Shown here in pieces: positions 51,727 through 60,198 of a stretch of DNA of 64,000 nt (within the stretch, counting starts at the first letter, position 1; each line of letters opens with the position of its first letter). The stretch is from contig NZ_JADMLH010000001.1 in assembly GCF_016464385.1 (NCBI RefSeq), positions 519,431 through 583,430 on the forward strand, given 5' to 3'. The stretch is from Nucisporomicrobium flavum. GTDB lineage: Bacteria > Actinomycetota > Actinomycetes > Mycobacteriales > Micromonosporaceae. The notes under the pieces were generated by a model. It had not been told where the DNA came from. It saw only the letters and a program-made list of their open reading frames with translations, and did no database searches. Position numbers and translations under genes: made by a program.

Positions 51727-52014
51727 TCAGCCCGGCGGTGCGTCACCCGGCAGGCCGGGAAGCGGATGCCGGTCGGTGTCGCGCTCGGCGAGCCGGCGCA
51801 TGGCGTTGCGGTACTGCCGCGGCGTGATCTCATGGGCGATCACCTGCCGGACGAGGACGCCCTCCAGCGACTCCGCCGGCGCCGGCGGCTCGATCACCGC
51901 CGCCCGATCGCGCGCCTCGTCCGCATCGGTCGAGCGCTTCCAGTCCAGGATGGCCGCCCACGAGGAACCGACGACCAGCGCCGCCATCAGCGCCAGAACC
52001 AGGATCACCACCAT
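51727..52014 (-). CDS. Small membrane protein with SHOCT-like tail (copy 1)
   Basis: 95 aa: N-terminal membrane helix (VVILVLALMAALVVGSSWAA), charged linker, then LEGVLVRQVIAHEITPRQYRN...MRRLAERD, a helix pair resembling SHOCT domains. Paralog of the next gene on the same strand, 29 bases away, sharing the pattern LVxQxxAxEIxxxQYxxAMxxLAxRDxxRHPL. Role unknown; SHOCT segments usually mediate oligomerisation. GAGGAG precedes the ATG. Confidence 0.75.
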   Translation of the reverse strand: MVVILVLALMAALVVGSSWAAILDWKRSTDADEARDRAAVIEPPAPAESLEGVLVRQVIAHEITPRQYRNAMRRLAERDTDRHPLPGLPGDAPPG

Positions 52015-52043
52015 CGCCGTCTCCTCTCAGCGCCCGGCAGCGG

Positions 52044-52319
52044 TCAGGCGCCGGCGGCGGCCGGGCCGTTGTCGGGCGGTACGGCCAGCGGATGGCGCGC
52101 GTCGTCGCGGGCGGCAAGCTTCTCCATGGCGCGCACGTACTGCGGCCGGCTGATCTCCCCGGCCACGAGCTGCGTGACCAGCGCCCCTTCGAGGGTCACC
52201 GGCTCGCGTGCGGGTGTGGCGCCCGCGGTTCCCGCCTCCTCGGCGGCGTCGTCCCGTGGCCACACCGTGTACGCGCAGGCGCCCACCAGCGCCGCGGTCA
52301 ACGCCAGGATCAGGAGCAT
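52044..52319 (-). CDS. Small membrane protein with SHOCT-like tail (copy 2)
   Basis: 91 aa paralog of the preceding entry: membrane helix LLILALTAALVGACAYTVW, Ala/Glu linker, LEGALVTQLVAGEISRPQYV, AMEKLAARDDARHPL. First gene of the two-gene unit and preceded by a strong DosR-like box. ATG at 52319 chosen for GGAGGAGG upstream; a longer form adds 8 residues. Confidence 0.75.
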   Translation of the reverse strand: MLLILALTAALVGACAYTVWPRDDAAEEAGTAGATPAREPVTLEGALVTQLVAGEISRPQYVRAMEKLAARDDARHPLAVPPDNGPAAAGA

Positions 52320-52368
52320 GGCGGCCACCTCCTCCCCCTCCATGCTCTGCGGGCGCGCCGGAGGCGGG

Positions 52369-52384
52369 CAGGGTCCAAAGTCCC
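52369..52384 (-). promoter_or_regulatory. DosR-like box upstream of the SHOCT pair
   Basis: GGGACTTTGGACCCTG on the minus strand, 49 bases before the ATG at 52319. Confidence 0.6.
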
Positions 52385-52418
52385 GGTCCACGGTGGCCTC
52401 GTTCCCGCCGCCCACCAC

Positions 52419-52434
52419 AACGGACAAAGGTCCC
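52419..52434. promoter_or_regulatory. DosR-like box upstream of USP
   Basis: GGGACCTTTGTCCGTT on the minus strand; nearly symmetric, so it also reads CGGACAAAGGTCCCGG on the plus strand, 88 bases before the USP at 52523. Paired with the box at 52369 in a divergent promoter. Confidence 0.55.
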
Positions 52435-52522
52435 GGGCCCGCGGGCCCGCCTGCCCTACCCGCCGGCGGGCGCCCGGGGCCTGAATGAGAGTGCCGCAAT
52501 GGACCCACCGGAGGGAGCAGCC

Positions 52523-52996
52523 ATGAGCGCCACCCATCTCATCGTCGCCGGGGTCGACGGCTCCGAGGGAGGCCGTCGCGCCCTCGACTGGGCGGTCACC
52601 GAGGCGTCCGGGCGCGGCGGTGCCGTGCAGGCCGTCGTCGCCTGGTCCTGGGACGGCATGGAGTACGGCCCCATCGCCGCCACCAGCCCGCGGGAGGCCG
52701 CCGATCAGGCCGCCGCCCTGCTCGACCGCGAGGTCAAGGCGCTGGTCGCGCGGCACGGCTCACACGTGCCGGTCGCCGGCGAGATCATCGAGGGCCGGCC
52801 GGCCGACGTGCTGACCGCCGCCGCCCGTACGGCGAACCTGCTGGTGCTGGGCAGCCACGGGCACAGCCGCGTCCGGCACACCGTCCTGGGCTCGGTCAGC
52901 GAGGAGTGCATCCGCAAAGCCGTCTGCCCGGTCGTGGTGCTGCCCGTGCCGGTGGACCAGCCGGCGCCGTCGTCCGAGCCGGCCGTGCGCCGGTGA
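52523..52996 (+). CDS. Canonical ATP-binding universal stress protein
   Basis: 157 aa single-domain USP. VAGVDGSEGGRRALDWAV at the N terminus and the complete nucleotide motif LGSHGHSRVRHTVLGSVS (G-2x-G-9x-GS) near residue 115, then CPVVVLPV. This is the only one of the four USPs with an intact ATP loop. ATG at 52523 with GGAGGGAG upstream. DUF1918 follows after 47 bases and is probably co-transcribed. Confidence 0.92.
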   Translation: MSATHLIVAGVDGSEGGRRALDWAVTEASGRGGAVQAVVAWSWDGMEYGPIAATSPREAADQAAALLDREVKALVARHGSHVPVAGEIIEGRPADVLTAAARTANLLVLGSHGHSRVRHTVLGSVSEECIRKAVCPVVVLPVPVDQPAPSSEPAVRR

Positions 52997-53043
52997 GCCC
53001 GGAACCGTCCCCTGTCGCACAGAGCGAAGAGACCGGAGGAACC

Positions 53044-53235
53044 ATGAACGCCCACACCGGAGACCGGCTGGTCATGAAGGGCATCCACGTCGGCGACCCG
53101 CAGCGCGTCGGGCTCATCATCGGCGTGCCGCACCCGGACGGCAGCCCGCCGTACCAGGTGCGCTGGCTGGACAGCGATCACGAGGCGCTGGTGTTCCCCG
53201 GGCCGGAGGCGCACGTCGAGCACCGGTCGTCGTGA
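53044..53235 (+). CDS. DUF1918 protein
   Basis: 63 aa, the normal length. Signature GDRLVMKGIHVGDPQRVGLI, PPYQVRWLDSDHEALVFPGP. SH3-like small beta fold of unknown function, common beside actinobacterial stress genes. GGAGG precedes the ATG. Confidence 0.9.
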   Translation: MNAHTGDRLVMKGIHVGDPQRVGLIIGVPHPDGSPPYQVRWLDSDHEALVFPGPEAHVEHRSS

Positions 53236-53241
53236 CGCCGC

Positions 53242-53272
53242 CCGGGCACGCGGCCGTGGGTCGCGTGCCCGG
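53242..53272. terminator. Bidirectional terminator hairpin
   Basis: CCGGGCACGCG (53242-53252) and CGCGTGCCCGG (53262-53272): perfect 11-bp stem with a 9-base loop between convergent genes. Confidence 0.85.
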
Positions 53273-53280
53273 ACCCGGAC

Positions 53281-54810
53281 TCAGCGGCGGCTCCGTACGC
53301 GCGCCGCGCCGATGATCAGCAGAGCTCCCACCAGCACCAGCACCCCACCGAGAGCGGCTCGGACGCCGGCCGGCGTACCCGTGATCGGCAGGCCGCCACC
53401 CTGCCCGGAGTCGTCACCCGGCGCGGGCCGTACCGGCCACACCTCGATCCTGGCGGCGTCGTTGCCCGGCCGCGGGTCGTCGACGCCCCCGGCGGCGGTG
53501 ACCAGCCCGACGCTCGTCGTGTCGGAGCGCAGCCGTACGCGCAGCCCGACCGTGACCGTGGTCCCCGGATCGACCGTGACCATCGTCCCCGGATCGTTCG
53601 GGTCCTCGATGAAGCAGCGGTACCGCGGCAGCCCCGGCTCAATGCGCCCGAGGACGTCCCCGACGTAGCCGTAGCAGCCCGACGACACCACGTCCACGCC
53701 GGACGGGACGTCGACGGTCAGGCTCGCCCACGCCGGATCGTTCCAGCGCACCTCGTCGCCCGCGGGGCCGGACACCTGGGCGGGCCCGTGGTTGGTGAAC
53801 CGCAGGCTCATCGTGACGGTGTCGCCGGTACGGCCGCGGACGCGCCCCGCCCCGGCGCTCAGGTCGGCCGGGTTCGACGTCGTGTGCAGATAGAAGACGC
53901 CCCCGTTGTCGAGGTAGTCGGCGTCCGGGCTGTCGGCGAATGTGGTCGCCTGCCGGTCGAGCCTCAGCTCCGGCCCGCTCCCGGGCCGGGCATCGCCCGG
54001 ATCGAACGGCACACCGGCCGGCATCGGGTCGACCGTCCAGGCGACCTCCTGCCGACTCAACCCCGGCACCCAGGACGGCACGGACGCCGTCAGCGGGGTC
54101 GAGCGGCTCACCGCCGCGCGTTCACCGGGCGCCAGCCGGAACTCCGGGAACGGGCACTGCACCTGGTCGCCGCTGTAGTAGCAGTTGCGGTACCGGTCGC
54201 GCGCCGGTTGCTTCGACGGCAGGGTGGCCTGGAGCAGCACCCCGGACGCCGCATCATCGCCGACGTTGGCGAAGCGCGGGTACAGCGGCACGCGGCTGCC
54301 CGGCCGGACGCCCTCGAGGTGCTCGAAAGCGGCGGACATGTCAGGCCGCGGACCGGTCAGCGTGAACCCCTGCCGGTACCCGACGGGAACGGCGCCGTCA
54401 GCGGTGAGATCGACGTCGAACGTCACCTCCGTGCCGGGCTCGGCGCCGGGCGCGGGGGTGTACCGCAGCAGCAGGACGTTGCGGGTCCAATCCGGGCTGG
54501 CGATGTCCAGCGTGCAGGTGAGCACCGCCTCGTCCTGCGTGCAGCCGGGCGTCGGCTCGGCGGTGGTGATCCGCAGCCAGGGCGCGGCCGCGGTGGCGTC
54601 CAGCCGGAAGGTCGCCCGCGGTGGCGGGGTACCCGTCCGGACTCCGTACCTCGCGGCGAGCACCTTGCCCGCGGAAGCACCGGCCGGCATCCCCCGCGAG
54701 TACAGCTCCAGCTGCAGTTCCGGAACAGGACCGGCTTCCCGGGCGACCGCCACCCCGGGCGACACGCCGATGATTCCGGCCGCCACGGCGGCGAGCATCC
54801 GCCATCGCAT
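53281..54810 (-). CDS. LPxTG-anchored secreted surface protein
   Basis: 509 aa. Signal peptide to about residue 24 (GVAVA), beta-rich Ig/DUF11-like domains (ITTAEPTPGCTQDEAVLTC; VTMSLRFTNHGPAQVSGP; VTVGLRVRLRSD), then the sorting signal LPITGTPAG, a hydrophobic helix and RVRSRR. A sortase should link it to peptidoglycan; none is in the window. AAGGAGGT sits 6 bases before the ATG. Function unknown, probably structural or adhesive. Confidence 0.88.
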   Translation of the reverse strand: MRWRMLAAVAAGIIGVSPGVAVAREAGPVPELQLELYSRGMPAGASAGKVLAARYGVRTGTPPPRATFRLDATAAAPWLRITTAEPTPGCTQDEAVLTCTLDIASPDWTRNVLLLRYTPAPGAEPGTEVTFDVDLTADGAVPVGYRQGFTLTGPRPDMSAAFEHLEGVRPGSRVPLYPRFANVGDDAASGVLLQATLPSKQPARDRYRNCYYSGDQVQCPFPEFRLAPGERAAVSRSTPLTASVPSWVPGLSRQEVAWTVDPMPAGVPFDPGDARPGSGPELRLDRQATTFADSPDADYLDNGGVFYLHTTSNPADLSAGAGRVRGRTGDTVTMSLRFTNHGPAQVSGPAGDEVRWNDPAWASLTVDVPSGVDVVSSGCYGYVGDVLGRIEPGLPRYRCFIEDPNDPGTMVTVDPGTTVTVGLRVRLRSDTTSVGLVTAAGGVDDPRPGNDAARIEVWPVRPAPGDDSGQGGGLPITGTPAGVRAALGGVLVLVGALLIIGAARVRSRR

Positions 54811-54876
54811 ATCCGTACCTCCTTCACGGAAACGGCAAGGGCGGCGGGTACCGGCCCGCCGCCCTCGATTCCGGCG

Positions 54877-55271
54877 TCACTCGCCGGCCGTGACCTCGAT
54901 CCGGCGCCCCGACGACGCGGGCGCGGTCAACGGCACGATCACCTCGAGGATTCCCTTGCGGTACGTGGCCTTGATCCCCGCCTCGTCCGCGTTCGCCGGC
55001 AACCGCACGGAACGGTGCAGCATGCCGTACCGGAACTCGGAGCGGTTGAGGCCTTTCTCCTCCTCGCGGCGTTCCGCCTTGATGGTGAGCAGCCCGTGTG
55101 GGCCGTGATCTGCACGTCCTTGTCGGGCTCCAGTCCCGGCAGCTCGGCGCGCAGCACGTACTCCTTGTCGCTGACCTTGTCCTCGAACCGGATCGGGGGC
55201 ACGGGACGCGGGAAATCCATCTCGAACCAGTCGGTCATGTCACCGAACAGACGTGGCAGCAGCGCAGCCAT
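54877..55271 (-). pseudogene. hsp20: Hsp20/alpha-crystallin small heat shock protein, frameshifted
   Basis: Starts normally at ATG 55271 with GGAAGGAGG upstream (MAALLPRLFGDMTDWF...LRAELPGLEPDKDVQI). After TAHTG near 55100 the frame is lost. Removing the shift (reading CACAACGGG where CACACGGG is present) restores a normal alpha-crystallin domain: LLTIKAERREEEKG, SEFRYGMLHRSVRLP, KGILEVIVPL, ending at the TGA at 54877. Start and stop differ by one base in frame, and the restored protein is 131 aa. HspX-type chaperone if intact. The shift could be a true mutation or a sequencing error. Confidence 0.8.
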
Positions 55272-55334
55272 GTCCGGCCTCCTTCCCTTCTCTGTCCGTT
55301 GTCTCCATCGGACCTCGCCGGCGTGGGCGGCGGT

Positions 55335-55350
55335 CAGGGCCGAACGGCCC
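55335..55350 (-). promoter_or_regulatory. DosR-like box upstream of hsp20
   Basis: GGGCCGTTCGGCCCTG on the minus strand, 63 bases before the hsp20 ATG, in the gap after the phosphoribosyltransferase gene. Confidence 0.55.
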
Positions 55351-55354
55351 GCGG

Positions 55355-56032
55355 TCAGCCCCGGACCGCGCTGGGACGGGCCGCGGCGCGGGCGAGTACC
55401 GCAACGAGTTCTTCGTCGGAGACCGGCGGCAGATCCCGGTACGCCTGCCCGACGCTCACCAGCCCGTGCAGGCGGTACAGGCACACCACGCCGTCCGCCA
55501 CACCGGCCAGCAGGGCCGCGGCGCCCGGGCGGGCCACCGGCACCGCCACCACGATCCGCTCCGCGCCGCGTTCCCGGGCCGTCATGCAGGCCACCCGCGC
55601 CGTGGCGCCGGTCGCCATGCCGTCGTCGACGACGACGGCCGTACGCCCGACCAGCGGCTCGCACCAGCGGCTCTCGCGGAGCACGGCGGCGCTGTGCTGC
55701 ACCGCCACCCGCGCGGCCCGCTCTGCCCGGTGCAGCTCCTGCCAGGTCACGAGGTGCGTTTTGATCGTCTCGGTGTCCAGCGCCGTGATGTCGTCCTCGC
55801 TCACCGCGCCGGCGACCAGGCCGGGCCGTCCGGGCACGGTGACCCGCCGGACCACCACGACGTCGAGCGGCGCGCCCAGCAGGCGGGCGACCTCCGCCGC
55901 CACCGGTACGCCGCCGCGGGGCAGCCCGAGCACAACGACGTCGGGGCCGCGCAGGTACGACAGCACGCCGGCCATCTGACGGCCCGCCTCCGACCTGCTC
56001 GGGAACAGCGGACCCGCTGCAGTCATGGTCAT
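55355..56032 (-). CDS. Phosphoribosyltransferase-fold protein (Rv0571c-like)
   Basis: 225 aa. PRPP loop VVVDDGMATGATA near residue 130, N-terminal VLGLPRGGVPVAAEVA. This subgroup occurs in DosR regulons; its substrate base is not established. ATG at 56032 with GGAGG upstream. It lies upstream of hsp20 on the same strand. Confidence 0.88.
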   Translation of the reverse strand: MTMTAAGPLFPSRSEAGRQMAGVLSYLRGPDVVVLGLPRGGVPVAAEVARLLGAPLDVVVVRRVTVPGRPGLVAGAVSEDDITALDTETIKTHLVTWQELHRAERAARVAVQHSAAVLRESRWCEPLVGRTAVVVDDGMATGATARVACMTARERGAERIVVAVPVARPGAAALLAGVADGVVCLYRLHGLVSVGQAYRDLPPVSDEELVAVLARAAARPSAVRG

Positions 56033-56130
56033 GGCACACCTCCGCCGGGGTTCGCCGCGGAAGCGGCCTCCCCGTTCCAGCAGACGCGACCGGCGCCGCG
56101 CCGCGGAAGTGCCGCCCAGCCCACCCGGCC

Positions 56131-56146
56131 GGGACCGCCGCCCTCA
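56131..56146 (+). promoter_or_regulatory. Weak DosR-like box upstream of the phosphoribosyltransferase
   Basis: GGGACCGCCGCCCTCA, 99 bases before the start of the minus-strand gene and in the opposite orientation. Weak match. Confidence 0.3.
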
Positions 56147-56194
56147 CTCCGGCGTGGCGGATCCCCTCCCTGACGCAGCAGCACCGGCGATCGT

Positions 56195-56926
56195 TCACCC
56201 GGCGATCAGGAAGATGACTCCCGAGATGATCAGGCCGGCCTCCACGAGGGTCACGAACGCGCGGTCGCCGATGCGGCCGACGATCCTGCGCCCGGCCCAG
56301 GCACCGGCCAGGGTGGCCGGCGTCAGCGCCGCCCCGAGCAGCAGCACCCGGCCGGTCAGCAGGTTCCCCGCGCCGTAGGCGGCGATCTTCGCCAGGTGCA
56401 TCGTCAGCGCGGCGGCGGCCTCGGTGCCGATGAACGCCGCCCGGGTCAGCCCGTACGCCAGGAAGAAGGGCGCGGTCAGCGGCCCGACCGAGCCCAGCAG
56501 CGACGAGCCGAGCCCGGAGGCGGCGCCCACCGCGGCGAAGGTGCGATCGCCCGGCCTGCGCGGACGGGGGTTGAGCCGCCGCCAGATCACCACCCCGATC
56601 AGGAAGACGCCGAGCAGGCGGTGCAGCGCTCCCAGCGGCGCGTGGGCCAGCAGCAGCCCACCGGCCACGGCGAGCGGCACCGCGCCTGCCGCGAACCAGC
56701 CGATCAGCCGCCAGTGCAGCTCCGCGCGGTTGAGCCACACCCGGAACCCGTTGCTCGACACCTGCGTCAGGGTCAGCATCGGTACGGCCACCGGCAGCCC
56801 GAACAGCGCGGTGAACACGGGCAACAGCAGCACCCCGCCCCCGAAGCCGGCCACCGCGGACAGCAGCGCCAGCGCGAACGCCGCCAGCGACGCGAGCGCG
56901 AGCGTCGGCAGCTGGTGAACGATCAT
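56195..56926 (-). CDS. TauE/SafE-family anion exporter
   Basis: 243 aa with about eight hydrophobic helices in two repeats. The glycine-rich GFGGGVLLLPVF and GSSLLGSVGPLTAPF mark the two TauE/SafE halves. It probably exports sulfite, sulfoacetate or a similar anion. No sulfur genes adjoin. ATG with weak CAGGCTGG upstream. Confidence 0.85.
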   Translation of the reverse strand: MIVHQLPTLALASLAAFALALLSAVAGFGGGVLLLPVFTALFGLPVAVPMLTLTQVSSNGFRVWLNRAELHWRLIGWFAAGAVPLAVAGGLLLAHAPLGALHRLLGVFLIGVVIWRRLNPRPRRPGDRTFAAVGAASGLGSSLLGSVGPLTAPFFLAYGLTRAAFIGTEAAAALTMHLAKIAAYGAGNLLTGRVLLLGAALTPATLAGAWAGRRIVGRIGDRAFVTLVEAGLIISGVIFLIAG

Positions 56927-56956
56927 CCGGCCAGCCTGCCAGGACCGCGGACGCGA

Positions 56957-56985
56957 CGAGGGCCCGCCGGCACGGCAGGCCCTCG
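56957..56985 (-). terminator. Terminator hairpin after short hpf
   Basis: CGAGGGCC (56957-56964) pairs with GGCCCTCG (56978-56985), 13-base loop, 14 bases past the hpf stop. Confidence 0.65.
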
Positions 56986-56998
56986 ATCTTCGCTGCGG

Positions 56999-57346
56999 CT
57001 ACGGGAACGCCGGCTCCTCCAGCGGCGGAGCGGCCGGTCCCTGGTCCGGGCGCCGGCGGATCCGGCGCAGGCACGAGCGCAGCTTCTGCTGCATCAGATC
57101 GGTCGCCTCCTGCAGTCCGCTGCCCACGGCGTGCACGTGGACCGGTACGCCGTTGACGTCGACGTGGGCGTCGACCCGGTCGCCGTACGCCGCCGAGTCG
57201 AGAGTGAGCCACGACCGCAGCACCGGCGCCGGGGCGTGGTGCAGAGCGGCTTCGAGCTTCTCTACGGCGTACGTCCGCGCGGCCTCGTCAACGGGACCGT
57301 GGGTGCGGACGTTCGGGGCGGTGATGGTCGGGCTGATGCGCGCCAT
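56999..57346 (-). CDS. hpf: Short ribosome hibernation factor (HPF/YfiA-like, S30AE)
   Basis: 115 aa, S30AE fold only, without the dimerisation domain. Signatures: ITAPNVRTHGPVDEAARTYA, VEKLEAAL, LTLDSAAYGDRVDAHVDVNG, LQEATDLMQQKL, then a basic C terminus (LRRIRRRP). Likely binds the 30S subunit and stalls translation. Second S30AE protein in the window, after the long form at 48920. ATG at 57346 with GGGAGG upstream; a DosR-like box lies 77 bases upstream. Confidence 0.82.
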   Translation of the reverse strand: MARISPTITAPNVRTHGPVDEAARTYAVEKLEAALHHAPAPVLRSWLTLDSAAYGDRVDAHVDVNGVPVHVHAVGSGLQEATDLMQQKLRSCLRRIRRRPDQGPAAPPLEEPAFP

Positions 57347-57422
57347 GGCTTGCCTCCCGGATCCTGCCTTGCCCTCGTGCAAGGGACCTATGAAGATCGT
57401 CCGTCGCGCGAAGGGCACCGCA

Positions 57423-57438
57423 CAGGGTCGTTGGACCC
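57423..57438 (-). promoter_or_regulatory. DosR-like box upstream of short hpf
   Basis: GGGTCCAACGACCCTG on the minus strand, a nearly perfect inverted repeat (GGGTC...GACCC). Confidence 0.5.
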
Positions 57439-57456
57439 GGTCCGACAGTCCCGAAG

Positions 57457-57933
57457 CTACGGGCCCGCGTGCGGCGCGGGGTCGCAGCCGGCGGGCGGCA
57501 GGTGTGTCATCGCCCGGAACAGAGCGACGACTTGCACCACCAGCGCGATGATGCTGCCGGCGATGCCAACGGCGAGCACGACCCGCACGACTGTTCCCCA
57601 GGCGACCGCCGCGTCGGCGAAGTCGAACGGGAACACCTGCCACAGCCGGACCATGACAGCGATTCCGACGGCGGTGGTGGTGAGCGAGCCCAGCGCCACC
57701 ATCCACGGCGGGTCGTGGACGAACTGCAGGGCGTCGACGACGAGCCCGACGATCAGCGAGGCGTTGACGAGCCCCAGGACGAGGGTGGTGTCCGGGGTGA
57801 GGAACGCGACAGCGTCCCAGCCCGGGCGTACGTTGATCAGATAGAGCAGCACGACGTTGACGGCGGCGGCCACGGTGTAGCCGAAGCGGCGCGCGGCCGG
57901 CGCCGGACGACGCTTGCTGACGTCGGCGGACAT
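57457..57933 (-). CDS. Four-helix membrane protein of the dormancy cluster
   Basis: 158 aa with four hydrophobic helices (about 20-40, 46-65, 75-95, 112-135) and short loops. Family not named with confidence; similar small membrane proteins accompany actinobacterial stress clusters. ATG at 57933 with GGAGG upstream and a partial DosR-like box 51 bases upstream. Confidence 0.75.
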   Translation of the reverse strand: MSADVSKRRPAPAARRFGYTVAAAVNVVLLYLINVRPGWDAVAFLTPDTTLVLGLVNASLIVGLVVDALQFVHDPPWMVALGSLTTTAVGIAVMVRLWQVFPFDFADAAVAWGTVVRVVLAVGIAGSIIALVVQVVALFRAMTHLPPAGCDPAPHAGP

Positions 57934-57983
57934 GGCAGACCTCCTCGAGGCACCTCCCACGCTAGGCATCCGGACAGCCGGCC

Positions 57984-58002
57984 GGGTAGCGGCGAACGGC
58001 CC
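57984..58002 (-). promoter_or_regulatory. Partial DosR-like box upstream of membrane protein gene
   Basis: GGGCCGTTCGCCGCTACCC on the minus strand; the left half matches the box upstream of hsp20. Confidence 0.4.
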
Positions 58003-58024
58003 GCGCGCCCGGGGCGGCCGGTCG

Positions 58025-59086
58025 TCAGCAGATGCGCGGCAGCTGCTCCCCGAGCAGCATGTCCAGCACCCGCCGCGAGCCCACACCGGTACGCATCCGG
58101 ACGCGCCCGGGCTCCTCGGCCAGCACGCTGCCGATGCGCACCGCGTCGCGGCCCTCGGGGCATACGCGCATGGCCGCCAGCACCTGCGCCGCCCGGTCCG
58201 GGGCCACGAAGGCGACCAGGCAGCCCTCGTTGGCCACATGGGCGACGTCCAGACCGAGCATCTCGCAGGCGGCCCGCACCGCGCCGGGTACGGGCAGCGC
58301 CTGCTCGTCGATCTCCACGCCCACCGCGGAGGCCTGCGCGATCTCGTTGACCGCCGAGGCGAGGCCGCCGCGGGTCGGGTCACGCAGCGCGTGCAACGCC
58401 TCGCCGCCCACCCCCACCATCGCCTCCACGAGCCGGTGCAGGGGCCGGGTGTCGGAGCGTACGTCCGCCTCGAAGCCCAGGCCCTCGCGTGTGCTCAGCA
58501 CGGTCACGCCGTGGCTGCCGATCGGGCCGGACAGCAGCACGACGTCGCCGGGCACCGCTCCCGCCGCCGAGGGCGCCGTACCGGGCAGCCGCCGGCCGAG
58601 CCCGGTGGACACGACGAACAGGCCGTCGGCGGCGCCACGGTTCACCACTTTGGTGTCCCCGGTGACCACGCGGACGCCGGCGTCGCGGGCGGCCTCACCG
58701 ACGGAGGCGGCCACGCGGCGCAGGTCCTCGAGCGGGAAACCCTCTTCGATGACGTACGCGACACACAGCGCGAGCGGCATCGCGGCACGCATGGCGAGGT
58801 CGTTGACGGTGCCGTGGACGGCCAGCCGGCCGATGTCGCCGCCGGGGAAGAACAGCGGGGTCACCACGTACGCGTCGGTGCTGAGCGCCAGGTCGGCTCC
58901 GGCCGCCGTGACCAGCGCGGCGTCCTCCAGCGGGCCCGGGACCGCGGCCTCGCCCAGCGCGGGGACCAGGACGTCGGCGATCAGCTCGGCGGACAGCCGG
59001 CCGCCGGAGCCGTGGCCCAGCAGCACCCGTTCGCTCTCCCGCCGCGGGGCCGGGCAGGCGCCGGAGAGCAGGTCGGCGGTGCTCAC
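58025..59086 (-). CDS. hypE: Hydrogenase maturation factor HypE
   Basis: 353 aa. HypE dehydrates the carbamoyl group on its own C-terminal Cys to a thiocyanate, supplying CN ligands for the [NiFe] centre. The chain ends PRIC, the required C terminus. N-terminal [14 protein letters not shown] and [20 protein letters not shown] bind ATP. GTG start overlaps the hypD stop by 4 bases. Confidence 0.95.
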   Translation of the reverse strand: MSTADLLSGACPAPRRESERVLLGHGSGGRLSAELIADVLVPALGEAAVPGPLEDAALVTAAGADLALSTDAYVVTPLFFPGGDIGRLAVHGTVNDLAMRAAMPLALCVAYVIEEGFPLEDLRRVAASVGEAARDAGVRVVTGDTKVVNRGAADGLFVVSTGLGRRLPGTAPSAAGAVPGDVVLLSGPIGSHGVTVLSTREGLGFEADVRSDTRPLHRLVEAMVGVGGEALHALRDPTRGGLASAVNEIAQASAVGVEIDEQALPVPGAVRAACEMLGLDVAHVANEGCLVAFVAPDRAAQVLAAMRVCPEGRDAVRIGSVLAEEPGRVRMRTGVGSRRVLDMLLGEQLPRIC

Positions 59087-60198
59087 TGCACGATCCCCGG
59101 TACGGCCGCCGCCCTGGTCCGGCCGGCGGCGAAGTAGGCGGCACAGGTGCCCTCGCTGGACACCATGGGGGCGCCCAGCGGGTTCCGTGGCGTGCATATC
59201 GTGCCGTAGGCGGTGCAGTCGGTGGGCTCCCGCGTCCCGGTGAGGACGGCCCCCGCGATGCACTCGGAGTGCTCGCGGGCCGTCAGGTCTCCGACGTCGA
59301 AGCGGCGTTCGGCGTCGAAGGCGGCGTACTCCGCGGCCAGCACGAGCCCGCCGGCCGGGATCGTGCCCACCCCGCGCCACGCCCGGTCGGCGATCCGGAA
59401 CACCCTGCGGATGGCGTCCTGCGCGGCGGTGTTGCCGTCGCGGCGTACGGCCCGGGCGTACTGGTTCTCCACCTCGTACCGGCCCTGCTCGAGCTGCGTC
59501 ACGGCCATCAGGATCCCCTCCAGCAGGTCCAGCGGTTCGAATCCGGTGACGACGATCGGCACCCGGTGGCGGGCGGCGAGCGGCTCGTACTGCGTCCAGC
59601 CCATCACCGCGCAGACGTGCCCGGCCGCCAGGAAAGCCTGCACCTGGCAGTCCGGTGAGTCGAGCAGCGCCGTCATCGCGGGCGGGACGAGGACGTGGCT
59701 GACCAGCAGACTGAAGTTGGCCAGGCCCAGGTCGGCGGCGTGCAGCACGGCCATGGCGTTCGCCGGCGCGGTCGTCTCGAAGCCCACGGCGAGGAACACC
59801 ACCTGCCGGTCCGGGTGCCGTTGGGCGAGCGCAACCGCGTCCATGGGCGAGTAGACGACCCGGACGTCGCAGCCGCGGGCCCGCAACGCCAGCAGGTCGG
59901 TGTGCGAGCCGGGTACCCGCAGCATGTCACCGAAGCTGGTGAGGATCGTGCCCGGCCGGGCGGCGATCGCCATGGCCCGGTCCAGCGTCTCCAGCGGGGT
60001 CACGCACACCGGGCAGCCGGGACCGTGGATCATGCGGATCCCGGCCGGCAGCAGCTCGTCGATGCCCTGCCGCACGATCGTGTGGGTCTGCCCGCCGCAC
60101 ACCTCCATCAGCCGCCACGGGCGGGTGGCGACCCGGCGCAGGCGGTCCAGCAGCATCCGGGCGAGCCGGGGGTCGCGGTACTCGTCGAGGTATCTCAC
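59083..60198 (-). CDS. hypD: Hydrogenase maturation factor HypD
   Basis: 371 aa iron-sulfur protein that assembles Fe(CN)2CO with HypC. Motifs [39 protein letters not shown] and the late Cys region ([11 protein letters not shown]) are all present. GTG start overlapping the hypC stop. Confidence 0.95.
   Translation of the reverse strand: MRYLDEYRDPRLARMLLDRLRRVATRPWRLMEVCGGQTHTIVRQGIDELLPAGIRMIHGPGCPVCVTPLETLDRAMAIAARPGTILTSFGDMLRVPGSHTDLLALRARGCDVRVVYSPMDAVALAQRHPDRQVVFLAVGFETTAPANAMAVLHAADLGLANFSLLVSHVLVPPAMTALLDSPDCQVQAFLAAGHVCAVMGWTQYEPLAARHRVPIVVTGFEPLDLLEGILMAVTQLEQGRYEVENQYARAVRRDGNTAAQDAIRRVFRIADRAWRGVGTIPAGGLVLAAEYAAFDAERRFDVGDLTAREHSECIAGAVLTGTREPTDCTAYGTICTPRNPLGAPMVSSEGTCAAYFAAGRTRAAAVPGIVQ

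Noticed and set aside
57384..57400. GGGACCTATGAAGATCG as another DosR-like box
   Set aside because: Only the left half matches and the right CCCTG is absent; the site at 57423 is a better candidate for the same gene.
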